In this document: positions 7,527 through 16,485 of the stretch, piece by piece
Numbering within the stretch: the stretch's first letter is position 1
Layout of the letters: each line of letters begins with the position of its first letter
DNA from: JBEEJZ01 sp041168905
GTDB taxonomy: Bacteria; Pseudomonadota; Gammaproteobacteria; Burkholderiales; Burkholderiaceae_C
Reading direction: 5' to 3'
Length of the DNA stretch: 16,797 nt
NCBI GenBank assembly: GCA_041168905.1
Contig: JBEEJZ010000175.1
Span: forward strand, 1 to 16,797
Program-made: the position numbers and the translations under genes
The notes under the pieces: model-generated
Databases searched by the model: none
What the model saw: only the letters and a program-made list of their open reading frames with translations
Told to the model about the DNA's origin: nothing

Positions 7527-8300
7527 TCAGTGGCCACCGGTGCCCAGGTAGGCCTCGATGACTCTCTCGTTTTTCTGGACCTCGGCCGGTGTGCCTTCGA
7601 CGATCTGCTTGCCGTAATCCAGCACGGTCACACGGTCACACAGGCCCATCACCAGCTTCACATCGTGCTCGATCAACAAAATGGTGCGGTTGTCCTTGCG
7701 GATGCGGTCAATCAGCTCGCGAAGCATGACTTTTTCAGTCGCGTTCATTCCTGCAGCCGGCTCGTCCAATGCGATGAGCTGGGGGTCAGTGGCCAGCGCG
7801 CGGGCAATTTCCAGGCGACGCTGATCGCCATAACTCAGGGTACGCGCCTTGTAGTCGGCAAACTTGCCTATGCCGACATAGTCCAGGAGCTCGCGGGCTC
7901 GTGCGGTGATAGCCGCTTCTTCGGCCTTGAAGCTGGAGGTGCGGAACATGGCACCCAGCAAACCCGAATGCGTGCGCACATGACGCCCCACCATCACGTT
8001 TTCCAGGGCGGTCATTTCTGCAAACAGGCGGATGTTCTGAAAGGTCCGCGCAATGCCGGCCTTGGCCACCAGATGCACCGCAGTGGGCTGGTAGGGTTGG
8101 CCCGCCAGCTCAAAGGTGCCACTGTCTGGGGTGTACAAGCCGGTCAGCACATTGAAGAAGGTTGTCTTGCCTGCGCCGTTGGGGCCAATCAGCCCGTAGA
8201 CCTGACCCCGCTGGATGTGTATGCCCACATCGCTGAGGGCTTGCAGACCACCGAAGCGCTTGGAAACGCCAGCGACCTTGAGTACGGTATCTGTGCTCAT
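7527..8300 (-). CDS. livG: Branched-chain amino acid ABC transporter, ATP-binding protein LivG
   Basis: This 257-residue ABC ATPase pairs with LivF. Walker A GPNGAGKT is at 39-46, ARTFQNIRLF at 84-93 is the LivG-type Q-loop, the signature LSYGDQRR is at 155-162, Walker B LIALDEP at 175-181 is followed by AAGMN, and LIEHDVKLVM carries the H-loop His. The C-terminal VIEAYLG is the usual LivG ending. AAGGAGA precedes the ATG on the minus strand. It lies 12 nt after livM and 27 nt before livF. All motifs are intact and the length is normal. Confidence 0.93.
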   Translation of the reverse strand: MSTDTVLKVAGVSKRFGGLQALSDVGIHIQRGQVYGLIGPNGAGKTTFFNVLTGLYTPDSGTFELAGQPYQPTAVHLVAKAGIARTFQNIRLFAEMTALENVMVGRHVRTHSGLLGAMFRTSSFKAEEAAITARARELLDYVGIGKFADYKARTLSYGDQRRLEIARALATDPQLIALDEPAAGMNATEKVMLRELIDRIRKDNRTILLIEHDVKLVMGLCDRVTVLDYGKQIVEGTPAEVQKNERVIEAYLGTGGH

Positions 8301-8312
8301 GTGCAGGTCTCC

Positions 8313-9395
<1,083 letters not shown>

Positions 9396-9406
9396 GACCT
9401 GTCTCC

Positions 9407-10336
9407 TTAGGCTCGGTCGGCCACACGTTCACCCAAGAGGCCTGATGGGCGCAGGGTCAACATGATGATCAGCACGATGAAGGCAAAGATGTCGGTGTAG
9501 TGGCTGCCCAGCACACCGCCGGTGAGAGCGCCGATATAACCAGCGCCGATCGACTCGATCAAGCCCAGCAGCACGCCTCCCACGACCGCACCGGCCAGAT
9601 TGCCAATACCGCCGAACACAGCTGCGGTGAAGGCCTTGAGGCCAGGCAAGAAGCCCATGGAGTGTTGAACGGTGCCGTAGTTGGAGGCCCACATCACACC
9701 CGCGATGGCCGCCAGCACGGCGCCGATGATGAAGGTGGCAGAAATCACCACGTCAGGCTTCACGCCCATCAGGCCGGCCACCCGGGGGTTCTCGGCAGTG
9801 GCGCGCATGGCGCGACCGAGCTTGGTGGCATTGACCAGCCAGGACAGGGCGGCCAGCGATACCGCCGTCAGCCCCAGGATCAGGACCTGGGTGGGGGTGA
9901 TCACCGCGCCGCCGATTTCAAAGGGCGTGGAAGACAACAGGGTGGGATAGGACTTGAAGTTGGGCTTCCAGATCATCATGGCGATGGTCTGCAGCAGGAT
10001 GGACATGCCGATGGCGGTAATCAAGGGTGCCAGTTTGGGGCTGTTGCGCAAGCGGCGGTAAGCCAGCTTTTCGATGATGTAGTTGAGCGTGGCCGCAACC
10101 ACGCAGGAAATCAGCAGGGCAATGACGAGGATCACATAGCCCGGCGTGCCTGGCATGGCACCTTGCATCCAGCCAATGATGGACCAGCTGGTCAGCGCCC
10201 CCACCATCAAGACCTCGCCGTGAGCAAAGTTGATCAGGTTGATGATGCCGTACACCATGGTGTAGCCCAAGGCGACCAAGGCGTACATGCTGCCCAGCAC
10301 AAGCCCGTTGATGACCTGTTGCAGAAAAATATCCAT
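9407..10336 (-). CDS. livH: Branched-chain amino acid ABC transporter, permease LivH
   Basis: This 309-residue inner-membrane permease is the first gene of the liv operon. The start MDIFLQQVINGLVLGSMYAL is typical of LivH, followed by INFAHGEVLMVGA and the coupling loop GRAMRATAENPRVAGLMGV. The ATG whose first base is 10336 was chosen because GGAGAAAG lies at the right distance upstream. A longer frame beginning at 10417 would run through the rarA terminator hairpin and add 27 residues unlike the family. No periplasmic binding-protein gene (livJ/livK) is in the window, so the operon either uses one encoded elsewhere or the binding protein has been separated from it. Regulation is discussed under the overlapping -24/-12 element. 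Confidence 0.93.
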   Translation of the reverse strand: MDIFLQQVINGLVLGSMYALVALGYTMVYGIINLINFAHGEVLMVGALTSWSIIGWMQGAMPGTPGYVILVIALLISCVVAATLNYIIEKLAYRRLRNSPKLAPLITAIGMSILLQTIAMMIWKPNFKSYPTLLSSTPFEIGGAVITPTQVLILGLTAVSLAALSWLVNATKLGRAMRATAENPRVAGLMGVKPDVVISATFIIGAVLAAIAGVMWASNYGTVQHSMGFLPGLKAFTAAVFGGIGNLAGAVVGGVLLGLIESIGAGYIGALTGGVLGSHYTDIFAFIVLIIMLTLRPSGLLGERVADRA

Positions 10337-10371
10337 TGCTGCTTTCTCCAATTTATAACCCACCCTGCATA

Positions 10372-10389
10372 AAGCAAAAAACCCGCCAA
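10372..10389 (-). promoter_or_regulatory. Candidate sigma-54 -24/-12 promoter for livHMGF, overlapping the rarA terminator
   Basis: On the minus strand the sequence is TTGGCGGG-TTTT-TTGCTT. GG (10387-10386) and GC (10375-10374) are exactly 10 bases apart, as sigma-54 requires, and 9 of the 11 core positions of TGGCACG-N4-TTGC match. The predicted start near 10362 gives a leader of about 26 nt with the livH ribosome binding site well placed. A G-rich terminator arm followed by T's partly produces this pattern by chance, so confidence is moderate. Confidence 0.5.
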
Positions 10390-10404
10390 GGGGCTCGGGC
10401 GGGT
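10376..10404 (-). terminator. Rho-independent terminator downstream of rarA
   Basis: Read on the minus strand, ACCCGCC (10404-10398) pairs with GGCGGGT (10387-10381) around a 10-nt loop, followed by T's through 10376. It lies about 100 nt after the rarA stop and only 40 nt before the livH start. Its 3' arm and T run coincide with a -24/-12 promoter-like element for livH. Confidence 0.78.
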
Positions 10405-10453
10405 AGGCGTGGCGCATTGTATCGACGGCTCTTTAATCGAGCGGCCTTTGTAA

Positions 10454-10471
10454 CCAAGGGTTTTCCCTTGG
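10454..10471. repeat. 18-bp perfect dyad upstream of livH
   Basis: CCAAGGG (10454-10460), TTTT, CCCTTGG (10465-10471) is a perfect inverted repeat with 7-bp arms in the rarA-livH gap. Its centre is about 100 bp upstream of the predicted livH start, the usual distance for an enhancer used by a sigma-54 activator. It does not match the NtrC consensus as I know it. On the rarA transcript it could equally be a small 3'-end hairpin. Confidence 0.4.
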
Positions 10472-10503
10472 AAAAAGCGCTGATTCAAGCTTCTCATGCA
10501 GCA

Positions 10504-11805
10504 TCAGTTGGACTGATGGTTGAGCCTTTTCAAGTCTCGCAACTTCTCCGCAATGCGTATTTCAAGGCCGCGCTCCACGGGCTGGTAAAAGCCGGGCTCC
10601 GCCATCCCATCAGGCAGGTAGCGCTCCCCGGCAGCAAAGCCACCGGCTTCGTCGTGGGCATAGCGGTAGCCTTTGCCGTAGTCCAGATCTTTCATCAGCC
10701 GGGTGGGTGCGTTGCGCAGGTGCATGGGCACCGGCCGGCTACCGTCTTGCTTGATGAAGGCCCGGGCCTGGTTATAGGCCTTGTAGACGGCGTTGCTTTT
10801 GGGGGCAACCGCCAGGTACACCACGCATTCGGCCAAGGCCAGCTCCCCCTCAGGACTGCCCAGGCGCTCGTAGACCTCAGCGGCATCCAGCGCCAGACGC
10901 AAGGCCCGCGGGTCAGCCAGGCCGATGTCCTCACTGGCCATGCGTATCAGACGTCGGGCCATGTAGCGGGGATCGGCGCCTCCATCGAGCATGCGCACAA
11001 ACCAGTACAGGGCCGCATCAGGGTCGGACCCACGCACCGATTTGTGCAGGGCACTGATGGTGTCGTAAAACTGATCCCCACCCTTGTCGTAGCGGCGCAT
11101 GCGCTCACCCAGCACCTTGAGCAACCAGGCATCGGTGATCGTGTCGAGATTCGCCTGGCGCGCCGCAGTCGCCAGCGTCTCCACGGTATTGAGCAGGCGC
11201 CGCGCATCGCCGTCGGCATACGACAACAGGCGCTCCAGCGCGGCGTCCTCCAACGCTGGAATGGCCTGAATCGCTTGCGCGCGCGCCACGATACCGCTCA
11301 AGTCCTGGGCGGCCAAGGGCTGCAACACATACACCGCCGCACGTGACAGCAGAGCCGAGTTGACCTCGAAGGAAGGGTTCTCGGTGGTCGCACCTATGAA
11401 TGTGAACAAACCGCTTTCAACATGGGGCAGAAATGCGTCTTGCTGGCTTTTATTAAAGCGGTGAACTTCGTCCACAAAAACAAGGGTGCGTCGCCCCTGC
11501 GCGCGCGCCAGTTGCGCCAGTTCAACGGCTTCGCGGATGTCCTTCACCCCGCCCAGCACCGCACTGATAGTGATGAACTGGGCATCAAAAGCATGCGCCA
11601 TCAAGCGCGCAATGGTGGTTTTGCCCGTGCCGGGCGGCCCCCAGAAAATGCAGCTGTGCGGCTGACCCGACTCAAAGGCCAGTCGCAAGGCCATGCCGGG
11701 GCCGAGGATTTGCTGTTGGCCGATGACTTCAGCCAGGGTTTGCGGGCGTAGACGCTCAGCCAGAGGCGAATGGTGCTCAGCCAGGGGCGAATGGTCGGCG
11801 TTCAT
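10504..11805 (-). CDS. rarA: Replication-associated recombination protein RarA (MgsA/WRNIP1 family AAA+ ATPase)
   Basis: This 433-residue cytoplasmic AAA+ ATPase acts at stalled replication forks, with links to the clamp loader, SSB and RecA. Walker A GPPGTGKT is at 56-63, Walker B VDEVHRF at 111-117, sensor 1 GATTENP at 138-144 and the arginine-finger region LLSRAAVYVL at about 152-161. The C-terminal half carries the family's SVRGSDPDAALYWFVRML and the tetramerisation region ending in YLPD. The N-terminus contains an HSPLAE hexapeptide twice, from a 21-bp tandem duplication at 11754-11795. The gene starts 15 nt after the lolA stop, so ftsK-lolA-rarA is likely one transcript. The ribosome binding site is weak. 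Confidence 0.94.
   Translation of the reverse strand: MNADHSPLAEHHSPLAERLRPQTLAEVIGQQQILGPGMALRLAFESGQPHSCIFWGPPGTGKTTIARLMAHAFDAQFITISAVLGGVKDIREAVELAQLARAQGRRTLVFVDEVHRFNKSQQDAFLPHVESGLFTFIGATTENPSFEVNSALLSRAAVYVLQPLAAQDLSGIVARAQAIQAIPALEDAALERLLSYADGDARRLLNTVETLATAARQANLDTITDAWLLKVLGERMRRYDKGGDQFYDTISALHKSVRGSDPDAALYWFVRMLDGGADPRYMARRLIRMASEDIGLADPRALRLALDAAEVYERLGSPEGELALAECVVYLAVAPKSNAVYKAYNQARAFIKQDGSRPVPMHLRNAPTRLMKDLDYGKGYRYAHDEAGGFAAGERYLPDGMAEPGFYQPVERGLEIRIAEKLRDLKRLNHQSN
11754..11795. repeat. Tandem 21-bp direct repeat inside the rarA N-terminus
   Basis: Two adjacent 21-bp copies (11754-11774 and 11775-11795) differ at one base. They encode consecutive HSPLAE-containing heptads at residues 5-17 of RarA. 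Being a multiple of three, the duplication keeps the frame. It lies before the conserved ERLRPQTLAEVIGQ start of the AAA+ domain, so function is probably unaffected. Confidence 0.9.
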
Positions 11806-11820
11806 CCGGGTCGGCCAGAA

Positions 11821-12492
11821 TTACTGACGCACCACATCGGCCCCGGCCGGTGGCTGAAAACTGAAGTGCTGGGCCTTGAAACCCGGCTGGGTATTGATCG
11901 CACCAAAGCTGAGGACCGAGCGCTGGCCAAAGGTGTCGAGCATGTCCAGCACCGCCAGTTGCCCCTGCCTGAACCCCAGCCGAACCTGCTGCAACTGCGC
12001 ATCCTTGCCCTTGGGCAGGGCCACGAGCCACTGCATGCCTTCGGCGTCGGCACCGTTGCTCAGAGTGAAGGCGCTGTTGAGGCCTTTCAGGTCTGGTGCC
12101 GCTGCGATGATTGCGGCGGGGGTATTGCCCAGCACGTCTTGCTGGCGTCTGGCCGTGACCTGGTTGAGGTCCACGTCAAACAGCCATAAGGTTTGGCCGT
12201 CCGCCACGATCAGCTGCTCAAACGGTTTGGTGTACTGAAAACGAAACCGGTTGGGTCTGGAAAATTCGAAGATGCCGCTTGAGGTTTTGGTACGTGGGGC
12301 GGCCTCGCCTTCCTTCTTGGGCGAAGTCACCACTTGTGTGAAAGAGGCACGGCCCTGCTGGGTGTCGCGCAGAAAGGTCTCCAGATCCCGCAGGGCGTCT
12401 GCTCGCGCCGGCAGCAACATGCAAGTGCCGAGCAAGATCAGTGACAAGGCCACGCGAGGAAAGCGACGACGGAAGCGGCTGAAAGAAGTCAT
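11821..12492 (-). CDS. lolA: Outer-membrane lipoprotein carrier protein LolA
   Basis: This 223-residue periplasmic chaperone carries lipoproteins from LolCDE in the inner membrane to LolB at the outer membrane. A signal peptide with an Arg-rich n-region (RFRRRFPR) and a Leu-rich core ends near PARA/DA at about residues 28-33. The mature part shows LolA features: ASFTQVV near 49-55, SSGIFEFSRPNRFRFQYTKPFEQLIVADGQTLWLFDVDLNQVT around 71-113 and a C-terminal FSFQPPAGADVV. The N-terminal hydrophobic region contains a Cys (LGTC), but it does not fit a lipobox, so I treat the protein as soluble. It sits between ftsK (23-nt gap) and rarA (15-nt gap), an order found in many proteobacteria. Confidence 0.93.
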   Translation of the reverse strand: MTSFSRFRRRFPRVALSLILLGTCMLLPARADALRDLETFLRDTQQGRASFTQVVTSPKKEGEAAPRTKTSSGIFEFSRPNRFRFQYTKPFEQLIVADGQTLWLFDVDLNQVTARRQQDVLGNTPAAIIAAAPDLKGLNSAFTLSNGADAEGMQWLVALPKGKDAQLQQVRLGFRQGQLAVLDMLDTFGQRSVLSFGAINTQPGFKAQHFSFQPPAGADVVRQ

Positions 12493-12515
12493 ATGGTTTC
12501 GGTAGCTCTGTCACA

Positions 12516-14873
12516 TCAATCCGAGGCACGCGCCGGCACCAGGATGTCGCGCTGGCCGCTGCCGCTCATGGCACTGACCAGGCCTGCTTTTTCCATGTCT
12601 TCCACCAACCTGGCGGCACGGTTGTAACCAATCTTCAAATGGCGTTGCACCAGGGAAATGCTGGCCTTGCGGTTTTTCAGAACCACCTCTACCGCCTGGT
12701 CGTACATGGGGTCTTTTTCGCCCCCCTCGCCGCCGGCTTCTCCACCCAGACCGTCTTCACCGTCCACTGTTCCGCCTTCCAGCACGCCCTCGATGTAGTC
12801 TGGCTCGCCCTGGCTCTTGAGGTAGCTCACTACCCGGTGTACCTCGTCGTCACTCACAAAAGCACCATGCACCCGCACCGGCAGCCCTGTGCCACTGGGC
12901 ATGTAGAGCATGTCTCCCATGCCCAGCAAGGCCTCTGCGCCCATCTGATCCAGGATCGTGCGACTGTCGATCTTGCTGCTGACCTGAAAAGCAATTCGAG
13001 TAGGAATATTGGCCTTGATCAGGCCGGTGATCACGTCCACGCTGGGGCGCTGAGTAGCCAGAATCAAGTGAATGCCGGCTGCCCGCGCTTTTTGGGCGAG
13101 GCGGGCAATCAGCTCTTCAATCTTCTTGCCCACCACCATCATCAGGTCGGCCAACTCGTCGATCACCACCACGATATGAGGCAAACGCTGCAGGGGCTCC
13201 GGGCTTTCGGGGGTCAGGCTGAAGGGGTTGTAAATGAACTCCTCTCGCGCCTGGGCCTCGTCAATCTTGGTGTTGTAACCGGCCAGATTACGTACCCCCA
13301 GCTTGCTCATCAGCTTGTAGCGGCGCTCCATCTCGGCCACGCACCAGTTCAGGCCATGTGCTGCCTGCTTCATGTCCGTGACGACCGGCGCAAGCAAGTG
13401 CGGAATGCCTTCATAGACCGACATCTCCAGCATCTTGGGATCGATCATCAGCAAACGCACATCCCGCGCTTCGGCCTTGTACAACAAGCTCAGGATCATG
13501 GCGTTGATACCCACCGATTTGCCTGAGCCCGTGGTGCCCGCCACCAGGACGTGGGGCATCTTTGCAAGGTCAGCCACCACCGGATTACCGATGATGTCCT
13601 TACCCAGCCCCATGGTGAGCATGGATTTGGCATCGTGATAGATCTGCGAGCCCAGAATTTCGCTCAGTCGTATCGACTGGCGTCGGGCGTTGGGCAACTC
13701 CAGCGCCATATAGTTCTTGCCGGGAATAGTCTCCACCACGCGGATGGACACCAGGCTCAGGCTGCGCGCCAGGTCTTTGGCCAAGCCCACAATTTGGGAA
13801 CCCTTGACACCCGTGGCAGGCTCGATCTCGTAGCGAGTGATGACCGGCCCGGGCTGCGCCAGCACCACCCGCACCTCGACGCCGAAATCCTTGAGCTTTT
13901 TCTCGATCATGCGGCTGGTCATTTCCAGAGTGTCCGCAGACACGGTGACCTGCTGGGCCAGGGCTCCGTCCAACAAATCCACCTGGGGCAAGCGACTGTC
14001 GGGCATCTCGGTGAACAGGGGTTTCTGCCGCTCCTTGGCCACCCGTTCGCTCTTGGGCACCTCGACCAGCACAGGCTCGATCATCACAGCAACGGTGGGC
14101 TCCACGCGTGGCGCCGGGCGCTCGTCCAAAACCACCTCTTCGCGTTCCCGTGCGGCTTGCTGGCCCAGGGCCAGATCCTCGGCCACCTCGCGTTGCTCAC
14201 GCCGGGTTTCAATCAGAGCGTCAATACGGCCACCCAATCGCTCAGCCACGTGACTCCAGGAAAACCTGAACACCATCGCTGCGCCCACTACCCCCAGGGC
14301 GATGGCGACCAGGCCCGAGCCGGTGAAACCCAGCCATTGGGCACTGAAGGGCCCCACAAAAAAACCTACGACTCCTCCGGCATGGCCTGGCAAATACCTT
14401 TCCAGGCTGTAGAGTCGGGTCCACTCCAGCGTGCTGCTGGCGAGGATCAGAAAAACAAGACCCAACCAGAATGACCAGACGGGCGATCCAGAGGCGTCGC
14501 CTCCCGAATCAGCTTCCACGGCGTTTTGGTCATGCAACCAGCGTACCAAGGCAGCAACCCAGGAACGAACCGCCACGGCCACGCACCACCACACTGAAAA
14601 GCCCAGGGAAAAATAACTGGCGTCGGCCAACCAGGCACCCAGGCGACCGGCACGGTTGTGCAACGTGCCGGACACCCCGGACGTCGTCCAACTGGCGTCC
14701 AGAGGTGAATACGTGATGAGAGACAAGAGCCACAAAACCAGCCCCGCAGCCCCCAGTAACAAACCGAGCTCGCCCGCAAAGCGATTCAAACCGGTGCGCG
14801 GGGGGGCTGGCACATTTTTAGGCGCACCTGTTCGGCTGCGCGCGTGCTGGAGCGTGTTGAGGGAATAGGTCAT
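12516..14873 (-). CDS. ftsK: DNA translocase FtsK
   Basis: This 785-residue septal DNA pump clears chromosome ends and activates XerCD recombination at dif during division. Hydrophobic segments at about 33-56, 86-110, 134-148 and 180-203 anchor it in the membrane. A charged linker follows, then the motor: Walker A GTTGSGKS at 446-453, DPKMLEMSVYEGIPHLL at about 479-495 and Walker B VVVIDEL at 568-574. A Gly/Glu-rich spacer at about 704-720 precedes the C-terminal winged-helix gamma domain (722-785), with the DNA-reading helix YNRAARLVEDME. The start MTYSLNTL at 14873 is preferred from family memory; an upstream in-frame ATG at 14909 would add 12 residues, and neither has a clear ribosome binding site. 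The linker is much shorter than in E. coli, as in most species. It is divergent from trxB. Confidence 0.94.
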   Translation of the reverse strand: MTYSLNTLQHARSRTGAPKNVPAPPRTGLNRFAGELGLLLGAAGLVLWLLSLITYSPLDASWTTSGVSGTLHNRAGRLGAWLADASYFSLGFSVWWCVAVAVRSWVAALVRWLHDQNAVEADSGGDASGSPVWSFWLGLVFLILASSTLEWTRLYSLERYLPGHAGGVVGFFVGPFSAQWLGFTGSGLVAIALGVVGAAMVFRFSWSHVAERLGGRIDALIETRREQREVAEDLALGQQAAREREEVVLDERPAPRVEPTVAVMIEPVLVEVPKSERVAKERQKPLFTEMPDSRLPQVDLLDGALAQQVTVSADTLEMTSRMIEKKLKDFGVEVRVVLAQPGPVITRYEIEPATGVKGSQIVGLAKDLARSLSLVSIRVVETIPGKNYMALELPNARRQSIRLSEILGSQIYHDAKSMLTMGLGKDIIGNPVVADLAKMPHVLVAGTTGSGKSVGINAMILSLLYKAEARDVRLLMIDPKMLEMSVYEGIPHLLAPVVTDMKQAAHGLNWCVAEMERRYKLMSKLGVRNLAGYNTKIDEAQAREEFIYNPFSLTPESPEPLQRLPHIVVVIDELADLMMVVGKKIEELIARLAQKARAAGIHLILATQRPSVDVITGLIKANIPTRIAFQVSSKIDSRTILDQMGAEALLGMGDMLYMPSGTGLPVRVHGAFVSDDEVHRVVSYLKSQGEPDYIEGVLEGGTVDGEDGLGGEAGGEGGEKDPMYDQAVEVVLKNRKASISLVQRHLKIGYNRAARLVEDMEKAGLVSAMSGSGQRDILVPARASD

Positions 14874-15065
14874 GGCTGGGCGTGAGGGCTTTCGTGCTTG
14901 ATAGGCCATCCCTGCGCAAACAGTCTGGAATGGTCTGGCTTCTTACAATCACTCGTCACGCAAAATGTCCGTTTCATGGCGGGCTCAAGTGTAAGAGCCG
15001 ATACTTCGGCCTTTGAATCAAACTGTACACGGCGCACGCCCACACTCCCCATCGAGGTTTATCAG

Positions 15066-16022
15066 ATGTCTACAACGAAACACGCGAAAGTCATGATTTT
15101 GGGGTCCGGCCCCGCAGGTTACACCGCCGCCATCTACGCTGCCCGCGCCAATTTGCAACCTGTTTTGATCACCGGCATCGCCCAGGGTGGCCAACTGATG
15201 ACCACCACCGAGGTGGATAACTGGCCGGCCGACGTGAATGGCGTGCAAGGCCCAGAACTGATGCAGCGTTTTCAGGAGCACGCAGAGCGCTTCAAGACAG
15301 AAATTATTTTTGATCACGTCAGCTCCGTTGATTTTTCCAAGCGACCTTTCACCCTCAAGGGCGACTCGGGTAAATACACCTGCGACTCACTGATCATTGC
15401 CACCGGCGCCTCCGCCAAATACCTGGGCTTGCCCTCCGAGAGCAGTTTCATGGGCCGTGGGGTGTCGGGCTGCGCCACCTGCGACGGCTTCTTTTACCGG
15501 GACCAAGTGTGCTGCGTTGTCGGTGGTGGAAATACAGCCGTTGAAGAAGCACTGTATTTGTCCAACATCGCCCAAAAGGTATATCTGATACACCGTCGCG
15601 ACAAGTTCAAGGCCGAACCCATCCTGGTGGACAAGCTGATGGACAAGGTTGCTGCCGGCAAGATTGAACTCAAGACCTTCAAGACCCTGGATGAAGTTCT
15701 CGGCGACGCCAGCGGCGTGACTGGGGTTCGACTCAAAAGCACTGCCGACGGCAGCACCGAAGACCTGGAGCTGAAGGGTTGCTTTATTGCGATTGGCCAC
15801 GCTCCCAACACCGAGATTTTCCAGGGACAACTGCAGCTGGAAGGCGGCTACATCGTCACCCAAGGCGGCCTGAAAGGCTTTGCGACCATGACGAGCGTGC
15901 CGGGCGTGTTTGCAGCTGGCGATGTGCAAGACCATGTCTATCGCCAGGCCATCACCAGTGCCGGCACGGGTTGCATGGCCGCACTGGATGCCCAGCGTTT
16001 TCTGGAACAGGAAGGCGACTGA
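15066..16022 (+). CDS. trxB: Thioredoxin-disulfide reductase
   Basis: This 318-residue cytoplasmic FAD/NADPH enzyme keeps thioredoxin reduced. The FAD-binding motif GSGPAGYTAAIYAA is at 13-26, the redox-active CATC motif at 136-139 is followed by DGFFYR, the NADPH-binding GGGNTAVEEALYLS follows at about 155-168, and the second FAD motif GVFAAGDVQD is near the C-terminus, followed by ITSAGTGCMAALDA. The ATG at 15066 was chosen because GAGG at 15054-15057 precedes it and MSTTKHAKVMILGSGPAG is a normal N-terminus; longer frames toward 14898 add unrelated sequence. The gap from the ftsK start (14874-15065) must hold promoters for both divergent genes, but I could not identify convincing -35/-10 pairs in it. 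Confidence 0.96.
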   Translation: MSTTKHAKVMILGSGPAGYTAAIYAARANLQPVLITGIAQGGQLMTTTEVDNWPADVNGVQGPELMQRFQEHAERFKTEIIFDHVSSVDFSKRPFTLKGDSGKYTCDSLIIATGASAKYLGLPSESSFMGRGVSGCATCDGFFYRDQVCCVVGGGNTAVEEALYLSNIAQKVYLIHRRDKFKAEPILVDKLMDKVAAGKIELKTFKTLDEVLGDASGVTGVRLKSTADGSTEDLELKGCFIAIGHAPNTEIFQGQLQLEGGYIVTQGGLKGFATMTSVPGVFAAGDVQDHVYRQAITSAGTGCMAALDAQRFLEQEGD

Positions 16023-16036
16023 TCGGGGCTCACAAG

Positions 16037-16059
16037 CATGGCACCTCATAAGTGCCATG
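16037..16059 (+). other. Perfect 8-bp stem-loop after trxB
   Basis: CATGGCAC (16037-16044) pairs perfectly with GTGCCATG (16052-16059) around a 7-nt loop, 14 nt after the trxB stop. No T run follows, so it is not a classical terminator. It could protect the trxB 3' end, or be an operator just upstream of the rpmB -10 element. Confidence 0.5.
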
Positions 16060-16069
16060 GAGACAGCGA

Positions 16070-16075
16070 TATAAT
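16070..16075 (+). promoter_or_regulatory. Consensus -10 element (TATAAT) for rpmB-rpmG
   Basis: TATAAT at 16070-16075 is a perfect sigma-70 -10 hexamer in the trxB-rpmB gap, with no good -35 at 16-18 bp spacing. If used, it gives a leader of roughly 155-160 nt before rpmB, containing several small inverted repeats, for example TTGCAC/GTGCAA at 16182-16187/16194-16199. Confidence 0.5.
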
Positions 16076-16240
16076 CGTGGGCTTTGCTGAGTTCAGACAG
16101 CTTCGCCTCGAAGGTAAGTCTATTCATGCAAACGGGTTACCGCCACCCGATTTTTGGCGAGGTGAGGCTGGTGATCAACGCTTGCACATGTCGGTGCAAT
16201 GATTGAGCCCCAGCTGTATTAGAAGTATCGGAGTGTCCTG

Positions 16241-16474
16241 ATGGCACGCGTATGCGAAGTAACGGGCAAAGGCCCTATGGTGGGCAACAATGTTTCCCAC
16301 GCCAACAACAAAACCAAGCGCCGGTTCCTGCCGAACCTGCAATACCGCCGTTTCTGGGTCGAAACAGAGAACCGTTGGGTGCGTTTGCGCGTATCCAGCG
16401 CTGCCCTGCGCCTGATCGACAAAAACGGTATTGATTCTGTGCTCGCGGACCTGCGTGCACGTGGCCAGGCATAA
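16241..16474 (+). CDS. rpmB: 50S ribosomal protein L28
   Basis: This 77-residue protein of the large ribosomal subunit has the full L28 signature: MARVCEVTGKGPMVGNNVSHANNKTKRRFLPN at the N-terminus, then YRRFWVETENRWVRLRVS and RLIDKNGID. Only one Cys is present, so this is the zinc-independent form. GGAG at 16230-16233 serves as the ribosome binding site. rpmG starts 11 nt after the stop, the standard rpmB-rpmG operon of proteobacteria. Confidence 0.97.
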   Translation: MARVCEVTGKGPMVGNNVSHANNKTKRRFLPNLQYRRFWVETENRWVRLRVSSAALRLIDKNGIDSVLADLRARGQA

Positions 16475-16485
16475 GGAGCAGCACC

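Noticed and set aside
9407..10417. Longer livH frame starting at 10417
   Set aside because: The extra 27 residues run through the terminator hairpin and have no counterpart in LivH proteins; the ATG at 10336 has a good ribosome binding site.
12013..12020. GGGCAGGG, a match to the E. coli KOPS motif GGGNAGGG read by FtsK
   Set aside because: I noticed only this one copy, and it lies within lolA. One 8-mer is expected by chance in GC-rich DNA and says nothing about replication direction.
14944..14949. TACAAT as a -10 element in the ftsK-trxB gap
   Set aside because: No acceptable -35 hexamer at 16-18 bp spacing, and it is far from the trxB start.
14898..15065. N-terminal extension of trxB from a TTG at 14898
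   Set aside because: The extension is unlike thioredoxin reductase and overlaps the divergent promoter region; ATG 15066 with GAGG upstream gives the normal length.
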